NCBI GenBank assembly: GCA_964392085.1
Contig: CAYMOV010000008.1
Coordinates: 1 to 60,152 of the forward strand
Source of the DNA: CAYMOV01 sp964392085
GTDB taxonomy: Bacteria; Oederibacteriota; Muellerivitia; Muellerivitales; Muellerivitaceae
Length of the DNA stretch: 60,152 nucleotides
Direction of reading: 5' to 3'
The stretch's first letter is position 1. Each line of letters opens with the position of its first letter. Of the stretch, positions 16,388 through 25,349 are shown one piece after another. The notes under the pieces are model-generated. The model made no database searches, was not told where the DNA came from, and was given only the letters and a program-made list of their open reading frames with translations. The translations under genes were made by a program, and so were the position numbers.

Positions 16388-17104
16388 TCACTCGCCCAAG
16401 TAGGCCGCCTTGACCCTTGGATCCTTCCGGACGGAGGCCGCCTCCCCTTCAAGGATGATTCTCCCTGTTTCCAACACATAGGCCCAATGGGCGGTCTCCA
16501 GGGCGAGGTGCGCGTTCTGCTCCACCAGGAGGACGGTGGTGCCTTCCCGATTGATTTGTTTGACGATTTCAAACAGCGCCTCCACGACCTGGGGGGCCAA
16601 ACCGAGCGACGGCTCATCCAGGAGAAGGAGTTCGGGGCGGGCCATGAGGGCGCGCCCCATGGCCAACATCTGTTGTTCACCGCCCGAAAGGGTGCCGGCG
16701 GCCTGGCGGCTCCGGTCGGAAAGACGGGGGAAGAGCTCATGGACCCGGGTTAGGTCCCGCCGGATCCCCGCCCGATCGTCCCGGGTGTAGGCCCCCAACC
16801 TCAGGTTTTCCTCGACCGTCATATTGGGGAAAACACCCCGTCCCTCGGGGCTTTGGGCTAGCCCTAAGCGTACGATCAAGTGCGGGGCCAAACCCCTCAA
16901 GTCGACGCCTTTGAACCGGAGCGTCCCCCGGTCCGGCTTCACCAAACCCGAGACCGCCCTGAGGACCGTGCTTTTCCCCGCGCCATTGGCGCCGATCAGG
17001 GTCACGATGGACCCTGGGGGGACCCGAAAGGACACGCCGTGCAGCGCCTGGATGGCGCCGTAGCTCACGGCCAGATCGTCGATTTCAAGCAGGGGTTTTT
17101 CCAA
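16388..17104 (-). CDS. livF: Branched-chain amino acid ABC transporter ATPase LivF
   Basis: One of two ATPases powering a Liv-type importer. 238 residues with Walker A GANGAGKST, signature LSGGEQQMLA, Walker B LLLLDEPSLGLAP and the switch histidine region VEQNAH. The pattern AVSYGAIQALHGVSF and SPEGRGVFPNMTVEENL identify LivF rather than LivG. It is the last gene of livH-livM-livG-livF. A 6-bp GC hairpin (16365-16382) lies just after the stop but lacks a T run. Confidence 0.95.
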   Translation of the reverse strand: MEKPLLEIDDLAVSYGAIQALHGVSFRVPPGSIVTLIGANGAGKSTVLRAVSGLVKPDRGTLRFKGVDLRGLAPHLIVRLGLAQSPEGRGVFPNMTVEENLRLGAYTRDDRAGIRRDLTRVHELFPRLSDRSRQAAGTLSGGEQQMLAMGRALMARPELLLLDEPSLGLAPQVVEALFEIVKQINREGTTVLLVEQNAHLALETAHWAYVLETGRIILEGEAASVRKDPRVKAAYLGE

Positions 17105-17121
17105 GCCGAAACACTCCCGAC

Positions 17122-17901
17122 CTATTTCTTGGACCCTAAGTAAGCCTCGATCACCCGGTCATCCGCCTGGACCTCGGCGGGCGTCCCCTCGGCGATCTTG
17201 ACGCCATGCACCATGACCGCCACCCGCTCGCAAAGCCCCATGACCACTTTCATGTCGTGCTCGATCAGGAGGACGGAAAGGCTGAACTCGTCCCGGATGC
17301 GCCGGATGGTCCCCATGAGCCACTGGGATTCCTGGGGGTTCATCCCGGCCGCGGGTTCGTCCAACAGGAGGATCTTGGCCCCGGTGGCCACCGCCCGGGC
17401 GATCTCGAGTTTCTTCTGGTCGCCATAGGACAACCCCCCCGCCAAGGCTCCCCGCCGCCCTTTGAGTTCCAGGAGGCCGATCAACCGTTCCAATTCCTCA
17501 TCAAACGACTCCTCGTTCTCCCGCCATCTCGCGGTCCGGAAAAGGGCGTCCAACGGCCCGTCGGTGGCCCGGTGGTGGAACGCCACGCGGATGTTGTCCT
17601 CAAGAGTCAGGCCCTTGAACAGCCGGATGTTTTGGAAGGTCCTCACCAGGCCCTGGGCGGTGATCTCGTCGGGCTTCAGTCCGTCCAGCGGCCGGTTGAA
17701 GGCCCGGACCGACCCGGATTGGGGCCGGTACAGGCCCGAGAGGAGGTTGAAGACGGTGGTTTTCCCCGCGCCGTTGGGGCCGATCAAACCCGCCAATTCC
17801 CCCTGCCTAAGGACCATCGAGAAATCATCGACCGCGACCAACCCCCCAAAAGCCAGGGTGAGGTTTTCAACGTCCAGGACCACGGGTCGGGGATCGGCCA
17901 T
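17122..17901 (-). CDS. livG: Branched-chain amino acid ABC transporter ATPase LivG
   Basis: Second ATPase of the Liv importer, 259 residues. Walker A GPNGAGKTT, signature LSYGDQKKLEIARA, Walker B LLLDEPAAGMNP and the LivG-typical segment LVRTFQNIRLFKGLTLEDN are all present. The C-terminal end AYLGSKK matches the BCA_ABC_TP_C tail. It is ten bases downstream of livM and 17 upstream of livF, in one transcription unit. Confidence 0.95.
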   Translation of the reverse strand: MADPRPVVLDVENLTLAFGGLVAVDDFSMVLRQGELAGLIGPNGAGKTTVFNLLSGLYRPQSGSVRAFNRPLDGLKPDEITAQGLVRTFQNIRLFKGLTLEDNIRVAFHHRATDGPLDALFRTARWRENEESFDEELERLIGLLELKGRRGALAGGLSYGDQKKLEIARAVATGAKILLLDEPAAGMNPQESQWLMGTIRRIRDEFSLSVLLIEHDMKVVMGLCERVAVMVHGVKIAEGTPAEVQADDRVIEAYLGSKK

Positions 17902-17911
17902 CAGGAACGCC

Positions 17912-18889
17912 TCATGACGGGGTCCCGGGCTTCGGGTTTTTCTTCCCGAACATTTGCCAGAGTTCCCTTCGGCCGAACAAGCCGCCGGGACGGATCAGCA
18001 TCATGCCGATGAGGACGAGGGAATAAATCACCATGCGCAAGTCGATGCCGGTTAATTCCTGGAGGGGGCGGAGCGCTTCCGGAAGGAGGGTCAGCAGGAA
18101 GGCCGCCACCACGGACCCCGAGATGGACCCCAGGCCCCCCAGGACCACCATGATGACCAGCTCCACCGATTTCATGAACCCGAACTCGGAGGGATTGAGG
18201 TAGGAAAGGTCGTGGGCGAACAATCCACCCGCCCACCCCGCCAAGGCCGCCGAAACCACGAAGGCCTTCACCTTATACCCGGTCACGTCCACTCCCAGGC
18301 AGGAGGCCGCGATCTCGTCCTCCCGGATCGAAAGGACCGCGCGGCCTTGGTGGGACAGCACCCACCGGTGGATCGCCAGCACCGCGGAGACCAAGGAAAG
18401 GAACACCAGGAAGGCCGTGGTGGTTTGGGGGATGCCAATCATGCCCCGGGCCCCCCCCACCTCGGGGATGTTGAGGAGGACAACCCGGATGATCTCACCG
18501 AACCCCAGGGTCACGATGGCCAGGTAGTCCCCCCGCAGTCGGAGGGAAGGCAGGCCCACCAGGAAACCCACGAAGGCCGCGGCCAAGGCCCCGACCGCGA
18601 GGGAGACCAGGAGAGCCCCTTGCTGGGACCCGGTCGACCCCTGCCAGGAAGACAGGAGGAACGTGTTCACTGAGGCCGCCGTGTAGCCCCCCACCGCCAT
18701 GAAGCCGGCGTGGCCCAGGGAGAACTGCCCCGAGAGGCCATTGACGATGTTGAGGGAAACCGCCATGAGGGCGTTGATGCCCATCAGGAGGAGGAGCGTC
18801 GAGGCATAGGGCGGCAGGATCCATGCCAAACCTTGGCAGAGGGCCGCCACCGCTACGATCCATCCCAGGGTTTTGAGGTTTTGGCTCAC
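17912..18889 (-). CDS. livM: Branched-chain amino acid ABC transporter permease LivM
   Basis: Inner-membrane permease subunit, 325 residues with about nine hydrophobic segments. Family blocks include NIVNGLSGQFSLGHAGFMAVGGYTAA, LRLRGDYLAIVTLGFGEIIRV and LSYLNPSEFGFMKSVELVIMVVLGGLGSISG. It forms a heterodimer with LivH. The spacer to livH (about 120 bases) holds AT-rich repetitive words. The substrate range (Leu/Ile/Val or other amides such as urea or short-chain acids) cannot be set from sequence. Confidence 0.95.
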   Translation of the reverse strand: MSQNLKTLGWIVAVAALCQGLAWILPPYASTLLLLMGINALMAVSLNIVNGLSGQFSLGHAGFMAVGGYTAASVNTFLLSSWQGSTGSQQGALLVSLAVGALAAAFVGFLVGLPSLRLRGDYLAIVTLGFGEIIRVVLLNIPEVGGARGMIGIPQTTTAFLVFLSLVSAVLAIHRWVLSHQGRAVLSIREDEIAASCLGVDVTGYKVKAFVVSAALAGWAGGLFAHDLSYLNPSEFGFMKSVELVIMVVLGGLGSISGSVVAAFLLTLLPEALRPLQELTGIDLRMVIYSLVLIGMMLIRPGGLFGRRELWQMFGKKNPKPGTPS

Positions 18890-18917
18890 CCGTCGCGCCT
18901 TCCTGCAAGACCGTCAT

Positions 18918-19010
18918 TTAGAAATCCGAAATGAGGGGCGCGGAATTTTGGATTGAGGCTGCTTGGGGCGTATCCATTCCACATTCCGAATTCCTCATTG
19001 CTCATTTTCG
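18918..19010. repeat. AT-rich repetitive spacer between livH and livM
   Basis: Contains related words AAATCCGAAATGAG, GGAATTTTGGATTGAG and ATTCCGAATTCCTCATTGCTCATTT, some in inverted orientation. It has the look of a degenerate dispersed repeat rather than coding DNA. It lies within the liv operon. Confidence 0.35.
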
Positions 19011-19011
19011 A

Positions 19012-19914
19012 TCAAACCTTCTCCGGTTCGTACTTGCCGAACAACCCGGCCGGCTTGAACACCAGGATCACGATGAGGATGCCGAAGGCGAGGGCGTCGC
19101 GGTAAGTCGAGGAGAAGTAACCCACCACCAGGGCCTCGGAGATGCCCATGATCAGGCTTCCCACCACGGCCCCCCGGATTGACCCGACCCCCCCCAAAAC
19201 CGCCGCCACGAATGCCTTGATCCCCGGCATGATGCCCATCAAGGGATCGACCCGGGGATAGGAGATGCCCACCAAAATGCCGGCGGCGGCCGCCAGGGCC
19301 GACCCGATCACGAAGGTGAGGGCGATGATTTGGTCCGTGGGGATGCCCACCAGGGAAGCCGTCTCATGCGAGTGGGCGACGGCCCGCATGGCCATCCCCA
19401 GCTTGGTCTTCTGGACGATCCACTCCAGGATCAGCATGAGTCCCAAGGAGACCGCCAGCACCACGACCTGTTGGTTGTTGACCTCGACTGTGTCGATCGA
19501 GAACATCACCCGTTGGGGCATGATGGTTGGGAAAAACCGGGGATCGGACCCCCAAACCACCTGGCCCAGGTTCTCCAATAGGAGGGATACCCCCACGGCG
19601 GTCATGAGGAGGTTGATCCGGGGCCGTCCCCTCAAGGGTCGGTAAGCGAACCGCTCGATCACAAAACCCAGGGCCCCTGCGGCGGCCATGGCGGCGGCCA
19701 AGACGAGCAGGAACTGAACCACGGAGGGGTGTTGCGCGGTCCCTAGGGCGGTGGCGGCGAAGAGCCCAGCAAAGGCCCCCACCATGAAGATGTCACCATG
19801 GGCGAAATTGATGAGGCGCAGGATGCCATAGACGAGGGTATAGCCCAGGGCGATCAGGGCGTAGATCGACCCGAGGGCGGTGCCGTTTAGTAAGTGTTGT
19901 AAAAACGTATCCAT
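19012..19914 (-). CDS. livH: Branched-chain amino acid ABC transporter permease LivH
   Basis: Permease partner of LivM, 300 residues with about eight membrane segments. Signatures are NGTALGSIYALIALGYTLVYGILRLINFAHGD near the N-terminus, EREAYRPLRGRP-like ERFAYRPLRGRP, and GIKAFVAAVLGGVGSIRGAVVG near residue 235. The ATG giving MDTFLQ matches family starts; the longer frame would run into the terminator upstream. It is the first membrane gene after the livK terminator. Confidence 0.95.
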   Translation of the reverse strand: MDTFLQHLLNGTALGSIYALIALGYTLVYGILRLINFAHGDIFMVGAFAGLFAATALGTAQHPSVVQFLLVLAAAMAAAGALGFVIERFAYRPLRGRPRINLLMTAVGVSLLLENLGQVVWGSDPRFFPTIMPQRVMFSIDTVEVNNQQVVVLAVSLGLMLILEWIVQKTKLGMAMRAVAHSHETASLVGIPTDQIIALTFVIGSALAAAAGILVGISYPRVDPLMGIMPGIKAFVAAVLGGVGSIRGAVVGSLIMGISEALVVGYFSSTYRDALAFGILIVILVFKPAGLFGKYEPEKV

Positions 19915-20040
19915 AATTTTCTCGCCCGAAGGGCGTTCAATGCCCTTCATGTTTTTCATCCCCGCCGCCTTAGGCAAGGGGAATGGAGGGTTTCCATGGT
20001 CGATTTGGATTCTAGCGGAACCCCATGCTTCCCCCAACAA

Positions 20041-20073
20041 AAAAGCCCCCGCCCTTTTGGGGCGGGGGCTTTT
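20041..20073. terminator. Strong terminator between livK and livH
   Basis: A perfect 14-bp stem AAAAGCCCCCGCCC and its complement with a five-base loop, flanked by A and T runs, lies between livK and the rest of the operon. It would allow high livK expression with limited read-through into livHMGF. Confidence 0.9.
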
Positions 20074-20147
20074 TGTTTTCAGGTCAACTCAGCTTTCATG
20101 CCGTGAAATCCAGTTGGGCCGTCCCTGTGTTAAAAAGCCTTGGTCGT

Positions 20148-21281
20148 TTAGGGTTTGACGGTGGCCACATAGACGGCCTTGCCACCGGTGATCTTCAGGA
20201 CCACCGCGGACTTGACCGCATTTCGGTCGGGGCCCAGGGTGATGGTGCCGGTCACCCCCGGGAAGTCCTTGGTCTGGGCGATGGCATCCTTGAGGTCGGG
20301 CCCGTCCAGGCTCTTGGCCCGCTTGGCGGCCTCCACGAAGGCCCAGCCCGCGTCGTAGCCCAACCCCGCCAACGAATCGGGTTCATGGCCCCAACGCGCC
20401 TTGTACTTATCCAGGAAGGCCACGGCCTTGGGCTCCTTCGTGTCGGTGGCGTAGTGGTTGGAGAAATAACAGCCCTCGAGGGCCTTGCCGCCGATCTCGA
20501 AGAGTTTGGAGGACGTCCAGCCGTCCCCGCCGAGCAGGGGGACGTTCAGGCCCAACTCACGGGATTGCCGGGCGATCAGGCCCACTTCGGTGTAATAACC
20601 AGGCGCGAAGACCACCGCCGGTTTCTTGTCCCGGATCGAGGTGAGCTGGTTTTTGAAGTCGATGTCGCCCGAGGCGAAGCTTTGGTCGATCACCACCTGG
20701 CCGCCGCGCTCGGTGAACCGCTGGATGAAGGCGTCCGCCAAGCCCATGGAATAGTCGCTCTTCTGGTCCCGGAAGATGGCCGCGGTCTTGGCCTTGAGGG
20801 TATCCATCGCGAAGTCCGCCATGACCTTGCCCTGGAACGGGTCGATGAAGCACATGCGGAAGATGTAGTCCCCCACCTCGGTGACCTTGGGGTTGGTGGA
20901 GGAAGGCGTGATCATGGGCACCTTGTTCTTCTGGCAGATCGGCGCGGCGGCCAGCGACCGCGAGGACGCCACCTCCCCGATGACCACATGGACCTGGTCC
21001 TGGTTGATGATCTTGGTGACCCCCACCACGGCCTCCTCGGGCTTGCCGGCGTCGTCCACGGTCAGGACCTGGATCTTCTTGCCGTTCACCCCGCCCGCCG
21101 CGTTGGCCTCCTCGATGGCCAGGACCAGCCCCTCGTGGTTGGAATTGCCGAAGGTGGCCTCGGAACCGGTCAGGGAGCCGTACTCCCCGATTCGGACCGT
21201 GGAATCATCCCGCTTCTTGGCGCAGGAAACGGCCGCGAGGGCCGCCAGGACCAGGGCTGTATATAGGAGGGACTTACGCAT
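20148..21281 (-). CDS. livK: Branched-chain amino acid ABC transporter substrate-binding lipoprotein LivK/LivJ-like
   Basis: Periplasmic binding protein, 377 residues. A signal peptide ends in AAVSC, a lipobox, so it is probably membrane-tethered. The mature part has the Peripla_BP_6 pattern: RIGEYGSLTGSEATFG, NAAGGVNGKKIQVLTVDDAGKP, VIGEVASSRSLAAAPICQKNKVPMITPSSTNP and FRMCFIDPFQG. This sub-type is common next to livHMGF in non-enteric bacteria. The ATG has GAGG at six bases. It is the promoter-proximal gene of the liv locus. Confidence 0.95.
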   Translation of the reverse strand: MRKSLLYTALVLAALAAVSCAKKRDDSTVRIGEYGSLTGSEATFGNSNHEGLVLAIEEANAAGGVNGKKIQVLTVDDAGKPEEAVVGVTKIINQDQVHVVIGEVASSRSLAAAPICQKNKVPMITPSSTNPKVTEVGDYIFRMCFIDPFQGKVMADFAMDTLKAKTAAIFRDQKSDYSMGLADAFIQRFTERGGQVVIDQSFASGDIDFKNQLTSIRDKKPAVVFAPGYYTEVGLIARQSRELGLNVPLLGGDGWTSSKLFEIGGKALEGCYFSNHYATDTKEPKAVAFLDKYKARWGHEPDSLAGLGYDAGWAFVEAAKRAKSLDGPDLKDAIAQTKDFPGVTGTITLGPDRNAVKSAVVLKITGGKAVYVATVKP

Positions 21282-21436
21282 GGATCGCCTCGGGCATGGG
21301 TTTGGAAACGGGGTTATCGTATGGAACCGGCCAGGAGGTGTCAAGCAAGGGCCCGGCCCATGCATCGGGACCTCCCTCAGGGGGCTTCCCGCCAAAGGCA
21401 AGAAGGGCAAACCCATCCGGAATGATCCACGACAGG

Positions 21437-21463
21437 TTGAGTCCGTGAAGGCGAACCTATAAT
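21437..21463 (+). promoter_or_regulatory. Possible sigma70-type promoter for the TPR/barrel gene
   Basis: TTGAGT (21437-21442) and a perfect TATAAT (21458-21463) are separated by 15 bases, which is short. They lie about 95 bases before the next plus-strand start. Prediction only. Confidence 0.4.
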
Positions 21464-21558
21464 GCCGTCCGGGTCGTAAGACTTCTGGTGTTTCGGCTCT
21501 CATCAACGGAATCCGGCTGGGTTCCTCGAATCAGCAAAAACCTATTCGCGGGGGGGCT

Positions 21559-22776
21559 ATGACAGGCTTCAAGAAGTTGAGTCGCATGGGGGCGTTTTGG
21601 GTTTTATTGGCGGTTGGCGCCCTTCCGAGCCTCAAAGCGGAGGAACTGTCCGCCAAGGCCGAATACGCCTCCGGTTACGCCCTCGCCCAGGCTAAAAATT
21701 TCGTTCAGGCCCTCCCCCATTTCCAAGCCGCCACAAACATCGATCCGGGGTATGTGGCCGCCTGGGTCGCCATGGGCAATTGCCAATACAACCTGGGCCA
21801 AAAGGTGGAATCCCTGGCCTCTTTTGAAAAGGCACAGGGGATGGGGCCGCCGGATGAAGCCCTGAACCGGTTCGTCCTATCGCTCAAGTCCCAAGTCGGT
21901 CTCCCGACCGGCACTCCAACGCCCATTCCAAACCCCGCGTCCCCGATCCCCACCGTGAGTTCACCCGGGATCCGACCGGACAGCCTAAGCGCACTTCCCG
22001 CCCGAAATGGCGTTCCCTTGAAAAAAGTGGGGTTCCGGTTGGTGTCGGCGTACGGCTGGATCCGGCCCGGGGATCTGGGCGGGTATGCGGAGGCGTTGCA
22101 AGCGGCCATCCGGTCCCATCAATTTTACGATCCGACCGCCACGGGAAGCGCGAAAATCCCGGGCGGCTTCCCCCAATGCGGACTTGAAATATTCAGCCCC
22201 CTGGGCCCACGGCTGGAGGTCGGCCTGTCCGCCGTCCTGCTTCCGGCCGGGAACGTCGAATACAGCGCCGGGAACAGCTCCTATTTTGACAGCGGCGCCT
22301 TCAAGACCAGCGGCTTCTCGGTGGGATTGGATGGCCGATACCGTTTCGGCCGCGGACGGATCCAGCCCTTCGTGGGGGCCGGTTTTTTCGCGGCGCCGCT
22401 CAGCCTGACTTGGACCGAGACCGACTACAGGTACGGTTTCCTCACGAGGGACCTCACCTCCTCGACGCATTCCACGGCCTTGGGCCTCCAATTGCGGGCC
22501 GGGACGGCGATTAAACTGGGGCCGTTTTTCGTCCTTTCCCCCGCCTTGGCGTACCGGGTGGCCAAAGCCGACGGCTTCAAGGGTCACCTCCAGGGCACGA
22601 CCCCGACCGGGAACTTCTCGGACGATGGTTCGTTCCGGGTTTACCATCGGGATGGATTCGGGACCTATCCATACTTCAAACCGTACAGTTCCACCTATTC
22701 CTATCCTGGGGAACGCGACCTGGAGGTTGACCTGGGAGGCTGGATGGCTGAAATCGCCTTGAGCGCCTCGTTCTGA
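21559..22776 (+). CDS. Exported TPR protein with C-terminal beta-barrel-like domain
   Basis: 405 residues with a signal peptide (about 1-27). Residues about 30-110 hold two to three TPR units (ALAQAKNFVQALPHFQAATNIDPGYVAAWVAMGNCQYNLGQ). A Pro/Thr-rich linker (about 115-150) follows. The rest, about 155-405, is rich in alternating aromatic strands and ends in an aromatic residue (ALSASF), as expected for a small outer-membrane barrel of the OMP_b-brl type. The SD is G-rich directly before the ATG. Function unknown; TPR-barrel fusions suggest a scaffold anchored in the outer membrane. Confidence 0.7.
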   Translation: MTGFKKLSRMGAFWVLLAVGALPSLKAEELSAKAEYASGYALAQAKNFVQALPHFQAATNIDPGYVAAWVAMGNCQYNLGQKVESLASFEKAQGMGPPDEALNRFVLSLKSQVGLPTGTPTPIPNPASPIPTVSSPGIRPDSLSALPARNGVPLKKVGFRLVSAYGWIRPGDLGGYAEALQAAIRSHQFYDPTATGSAKIPGGFPQCGLEIFSPLGPRLEVGLSAVLLPAGNVEYSAGNSSYFDSGAFKTSGFSVGLDGRYRFGRGRIQPFVGAGFFAAPLSLTWTETDYRYGFLTRDLTSSTHSTALGLQLRAGTAIKLGPFFVLSPALAYRVAKADGFKGHLQGTTPTGNFSDDGSFRVYHRDGFGTYPYFKPYSSTYSYPGERDLEVDLGGWMAEIALSASF

Positions 22777-22851
22777 CGGTGATGGGGGCGGTTCCGACGG
22801 GATGGGGCGATCCATGCCGGGATCGGACGGATCCGTCCGCGGGCCTTCGCC

Positions 22852-25035
22852 TTACCGTCGTTTCCAATACAACCTGAGGGAATTGGCCACCACGGTCACC
22901 GAGGATAGGCTCATCGTGAGGGCCGCCAGGGCGGGCGGCACCTGGGTGAAGACCGCCAAGGGCACCATGACCAGGTTGTAGCCGAACGCCCAGAAAAGGT
23001 TTTGCTTTATCACCGCCAGGACATCCCGCGAGAGGCCCAGGGCCTCCGCCACCTTGGCCAACTCGGGCTTCACCAATACGATGTCGCCGGCTTCCTTCGC
23101 CACGTCGGTGCCGGTCCCCATGGCGATCCCCAGGTCGGCCTTCATCAGGGCCGGGGCGTCGTTGTAACCGTCCCCCACCACCACGACCCTCTGGCCCTTC
23201 GCCTGAAGGGCCGCCACGTAGGCCAACTTGTCCGCGGGGGTGGCGCCGGACCGGAAGACATCGGCCCCCACCCGTTGGGCCACGCGCTCGGCAATCACGG
23301 GTCCGTCCCCGGTCAACAAGTGGATCTCCAGCCCCAATTTCTTGAGGGCCTGGACCGCGCCCATCGAATCGGCCCGGATGGGGTCTTCCATGGCGAAGAT
23401 GGCGGCCATTTTCTTGTCGAGGGCCAGGAAGGAGATGGTCTGGCCTCCCTGGCGGAAAGCCTCCGCGTGGGCCCGAACCTGGTCCGAGGGCGCCTCCTCC
23501 AACAGGGCCTCCACGAAGGGTTTCGTCCCGATGGCCACCTCATGACCCTCCACCCGTCCGGTGATCCCTCCCCCGGGGGTTTCATGGACGTCTTCGGCGT
23601 GGGGCAGGTCCACCCGCAATACCATGACTTCCTTCATCAGGGCCTTCGCCAAGGGATGGTTGGTGCGGGCCTCCAAGGCCCCGGCGTACCGGAGGATCTT
23701 TTCCTCGGTCAAATCCTCGGCGCGGTAAAGGTCCACCAACCTCGGCTTTCCCTCGGTGAGGGTGCCCGTCTTATCGAACACCACGGCATCGAGTCGGCTG
23801 GCCTGTTCCAGCACCTCGGCCCGGCGGATGAGGATGCCCCTCCGCGCGGCGATCCCCGTGCCCACCAAGAGGGCCGTGGGGGTCGCGAGCCCCAGGGCGC
23901 AAGGACAGGCGACCACCAACACCGCCACCGCCCGGGCCATGGCCGCGGACCAGAGGACCCCCACCCCAAGCCACCAACCCAGGAAAGTCGCCAGGGCCAC
24001 CCCCAACACCACCGGGACGAAAATGGATGAAACCCTGTCCGCAAGGCGCTGGATGGGGGCGCGGGTGCCTTGGGCCTCCTCCACCAGGTGGATGATCCCG
24101 GAGAGGATGGTCTTGTCCCCCACGGCCACGGCCCGGATCGAGAGGGTGCCCTCCCCGTTCAGGGTGCCGCCGAAGACCTGGACCCCGGGCGCCTTCTCCA
24201 CCGGAAGGGGCTCACCGGTCAGGAGGGACTCATCGGCCAGGCTCCGCCCTTCGGTCACCTCGCCGTCCACCGGGAAGGATTCGCCGGGCCGCACCAAGAG
24301 GATGTCGCCCGGTCCCACGGTCTCCACCGGCACGTCCATCAGTTTGGTGGCTTTCACCACATGGGCCGTTCGGGGTTGGAGGTCCATCAAAAGTTCCAGG
24401 GCCCGGCCCGTCCGCCGTTTGGCGGACACCTCGAGCCACCGGCCCAGCAGGATGAACGTGATGATCAGGGCCGAGGCGTCCAGGTAGGATCCCTCCCCGC
24501 CTTGGACCAGGATGGGGATCGACGCGAAAAACGCCGTGGCGGTCCCCAGGGACACCAGGGTGTCCATGTTGGCGCTGAAGTGCCGAAGGTTTTGGAGGGC
24601 GCGTTGGTGGAAGGGCCAGCCCGAGATGAAGAAGACCGGGGCCGCCAGTGCGAACTGGATCCAGGGGGAAAGGTGGTGGTGGTCGCCGGGGGCGAGGTGA
24701 AAGACGAGGAAAGGGGCCGAGAAGACCAGGGCCAGCAGGAGCCGCCAAAGGGTTCGGTTGCGCTCCTGGTCGTAGAGGCCCGAGGGGCGCCGGATGGACC
24801 GGCCCTCCGACAACCGTCCCTCATACCCCGCTTCATGAACGGCGGTCTCGAGGGCCTTTACTTCGGTGCCGGGCCCCGCTTCCAAGTAGGCCCGGTGTGT
24901 GGCGAAATTGACGTGGGCCCGCAGGACCCCCGCGACATTCCCCAAGGCGCGTTCCACCCGGTTGGCGCAGGAGGCGCAGGTCATCCCCTCGATCTCCAGG
25001 ACCATGGGGCGTGTTTCAGGCGGGGGCACGGGCAT
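22852..25035 (-). CDS. copA: Copper-exporting P1B-type ATPase CopA
   Basis: Pumps Cu(I) (or Ag(I)) out of the cytosol. 727 residues: one N-terminal HMA domain with GMTCASC (C20, C23), eight membrane segments, actuator TGEP, the copper-specific CPC (about 377-379), phosphorylation DKTGTLTEGKP (D421), a TGDGPV nucleotide loop and GDGYNDAPAL hinge. MSLSSVTVVANSLRL near the end fits the P1B-1 final membrane helix (MSxSS). The ATG lies eight bases after the copZ stop. A longer frame to 25281 would only re-read copZ in another frame and is rejected. Confidence 0.96.
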   Translation of the reverse strand: MPVPPPETRPMVLEIEGMTCASCANRVERALGNVAGVLRAHVNFATHRAYLEAGPGTEVKALETAVHEAGYEGRLSEGRSIRRPSGLYDQERNRTLWRLLLALVFSAPFLVFHLAPGDHHHLSPWIQFALAAPVFFISGWPFHQRALQNLRHFSANMDTLVSLGTATAFFASIPILVQGGEGSYLDASALIITFILLGRWLEVSAKRRTGRALELLMDLQPRTAHVVKATKLMDVPVETVGPGDILLVRPGESFPVDGEVTEGRSLADESLLTGEPLPVEKAPGVQVFGGTLNGEGTLSIRAVAVGDKTILSGIIHLVEEAQGTRAPIQRLADRVSSIFVPVVLGVALATFLGWWLGVGVLWSAAMARAVAVLVVACPCALGLATPTALLVGTGIAARRGILIRRAEVLEQASRLDAVVFDKTGTLTEGKPRLVDLYRAEDLTEEKILRYAGALEARTNHPLAKALMKEVMVLRVDLPHAEDVHETPGGGITGRVEGHEVAIGTKPFVEALLEEAPSDQVRAHAEAFRQGGQTISFLALDKKMAAIFAMEDPIRADSMGAVQALKKLGLEIHLLTGDGPVIAERVAQRVGADVFRSGATPADKLAYVAALQAKGQRVVVVGDGYNDAPALMKADLGIAMGTGTDVAKEAGDIVLVKPELAKVAEALGLSRDVLAVIKQNLFWAFGYNLVMVPLAVFTQVPPALAALTMSLSSVTVVANSLRLYWKRR

Positions 25036-25043
25036 GGGGTCGC

Positions 25044-25253
25044 TCAGGCCGGCCGGGCCTTGTAACCCGCCGATTCGACGGCCCGGACCAGGGTCGACGC
25101 GTCCAAGGACCCTTCGCCGCTGACAAGGGCTTCGGCCTTTTCCAGGCTCACTTGGGCGTCCTGGACACCTATGACGGCCTTCAGGGCCTTGGTCACGTGC
25201 ATGACGCAATGGCCGCAGGTCATGCCTTCTACTTTTAAGGTGGTTTTGGACAT
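25044..25253 (-). CDS. copZ: Copper chaperone CopZ-like (HMA domain)
   Basis: 69-residue cytosolic metallochaperone, a single ferredoxin-like HMA domain with GMTCGHC and the typical end VRAVESAGYKA. It would hand Cu(I) to CopA, the next gene. Length and position match CopZ/TcrZ proteins. It begins the copZ-copA pair and is divergent from sfsA. I see no CueR or CsoR gene nearby. Confidence 0.93.
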   Translation of the reverse strand: MSKTTLKVEGMTCGHCVMHVTKALKAVIGVQDAQVSLEKAEALVSGEGSLDASTLVRAVESAGYKARPA

Positions 25254-25349
25254 GGGTTCCCTCTTTCACCGGGTGTCCCAATCATCATAGGACGAAAGAA
25301 CCGAAATGCCACCCTGGTTTCAAACCCCGGACTTTGCTGTACTGGGGCC

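Noticed and set aside
22827..22840. Palindrome GGACGGATCCGTCC between convergent genes as a terminator
   Set aside because: No T run and no loop, so termination is unsupported; could be chance in GC-rich DNA.
25036..25281. CopA N-terminal extension of 82 residues, or a frameshift joining copZ and copA
   Set aside because: The extension re-reads copZ in another frame. copZ has its own start, HMA motif and stop, and copA has its own ATG eight bases later, so two intact genes are the simple reading.
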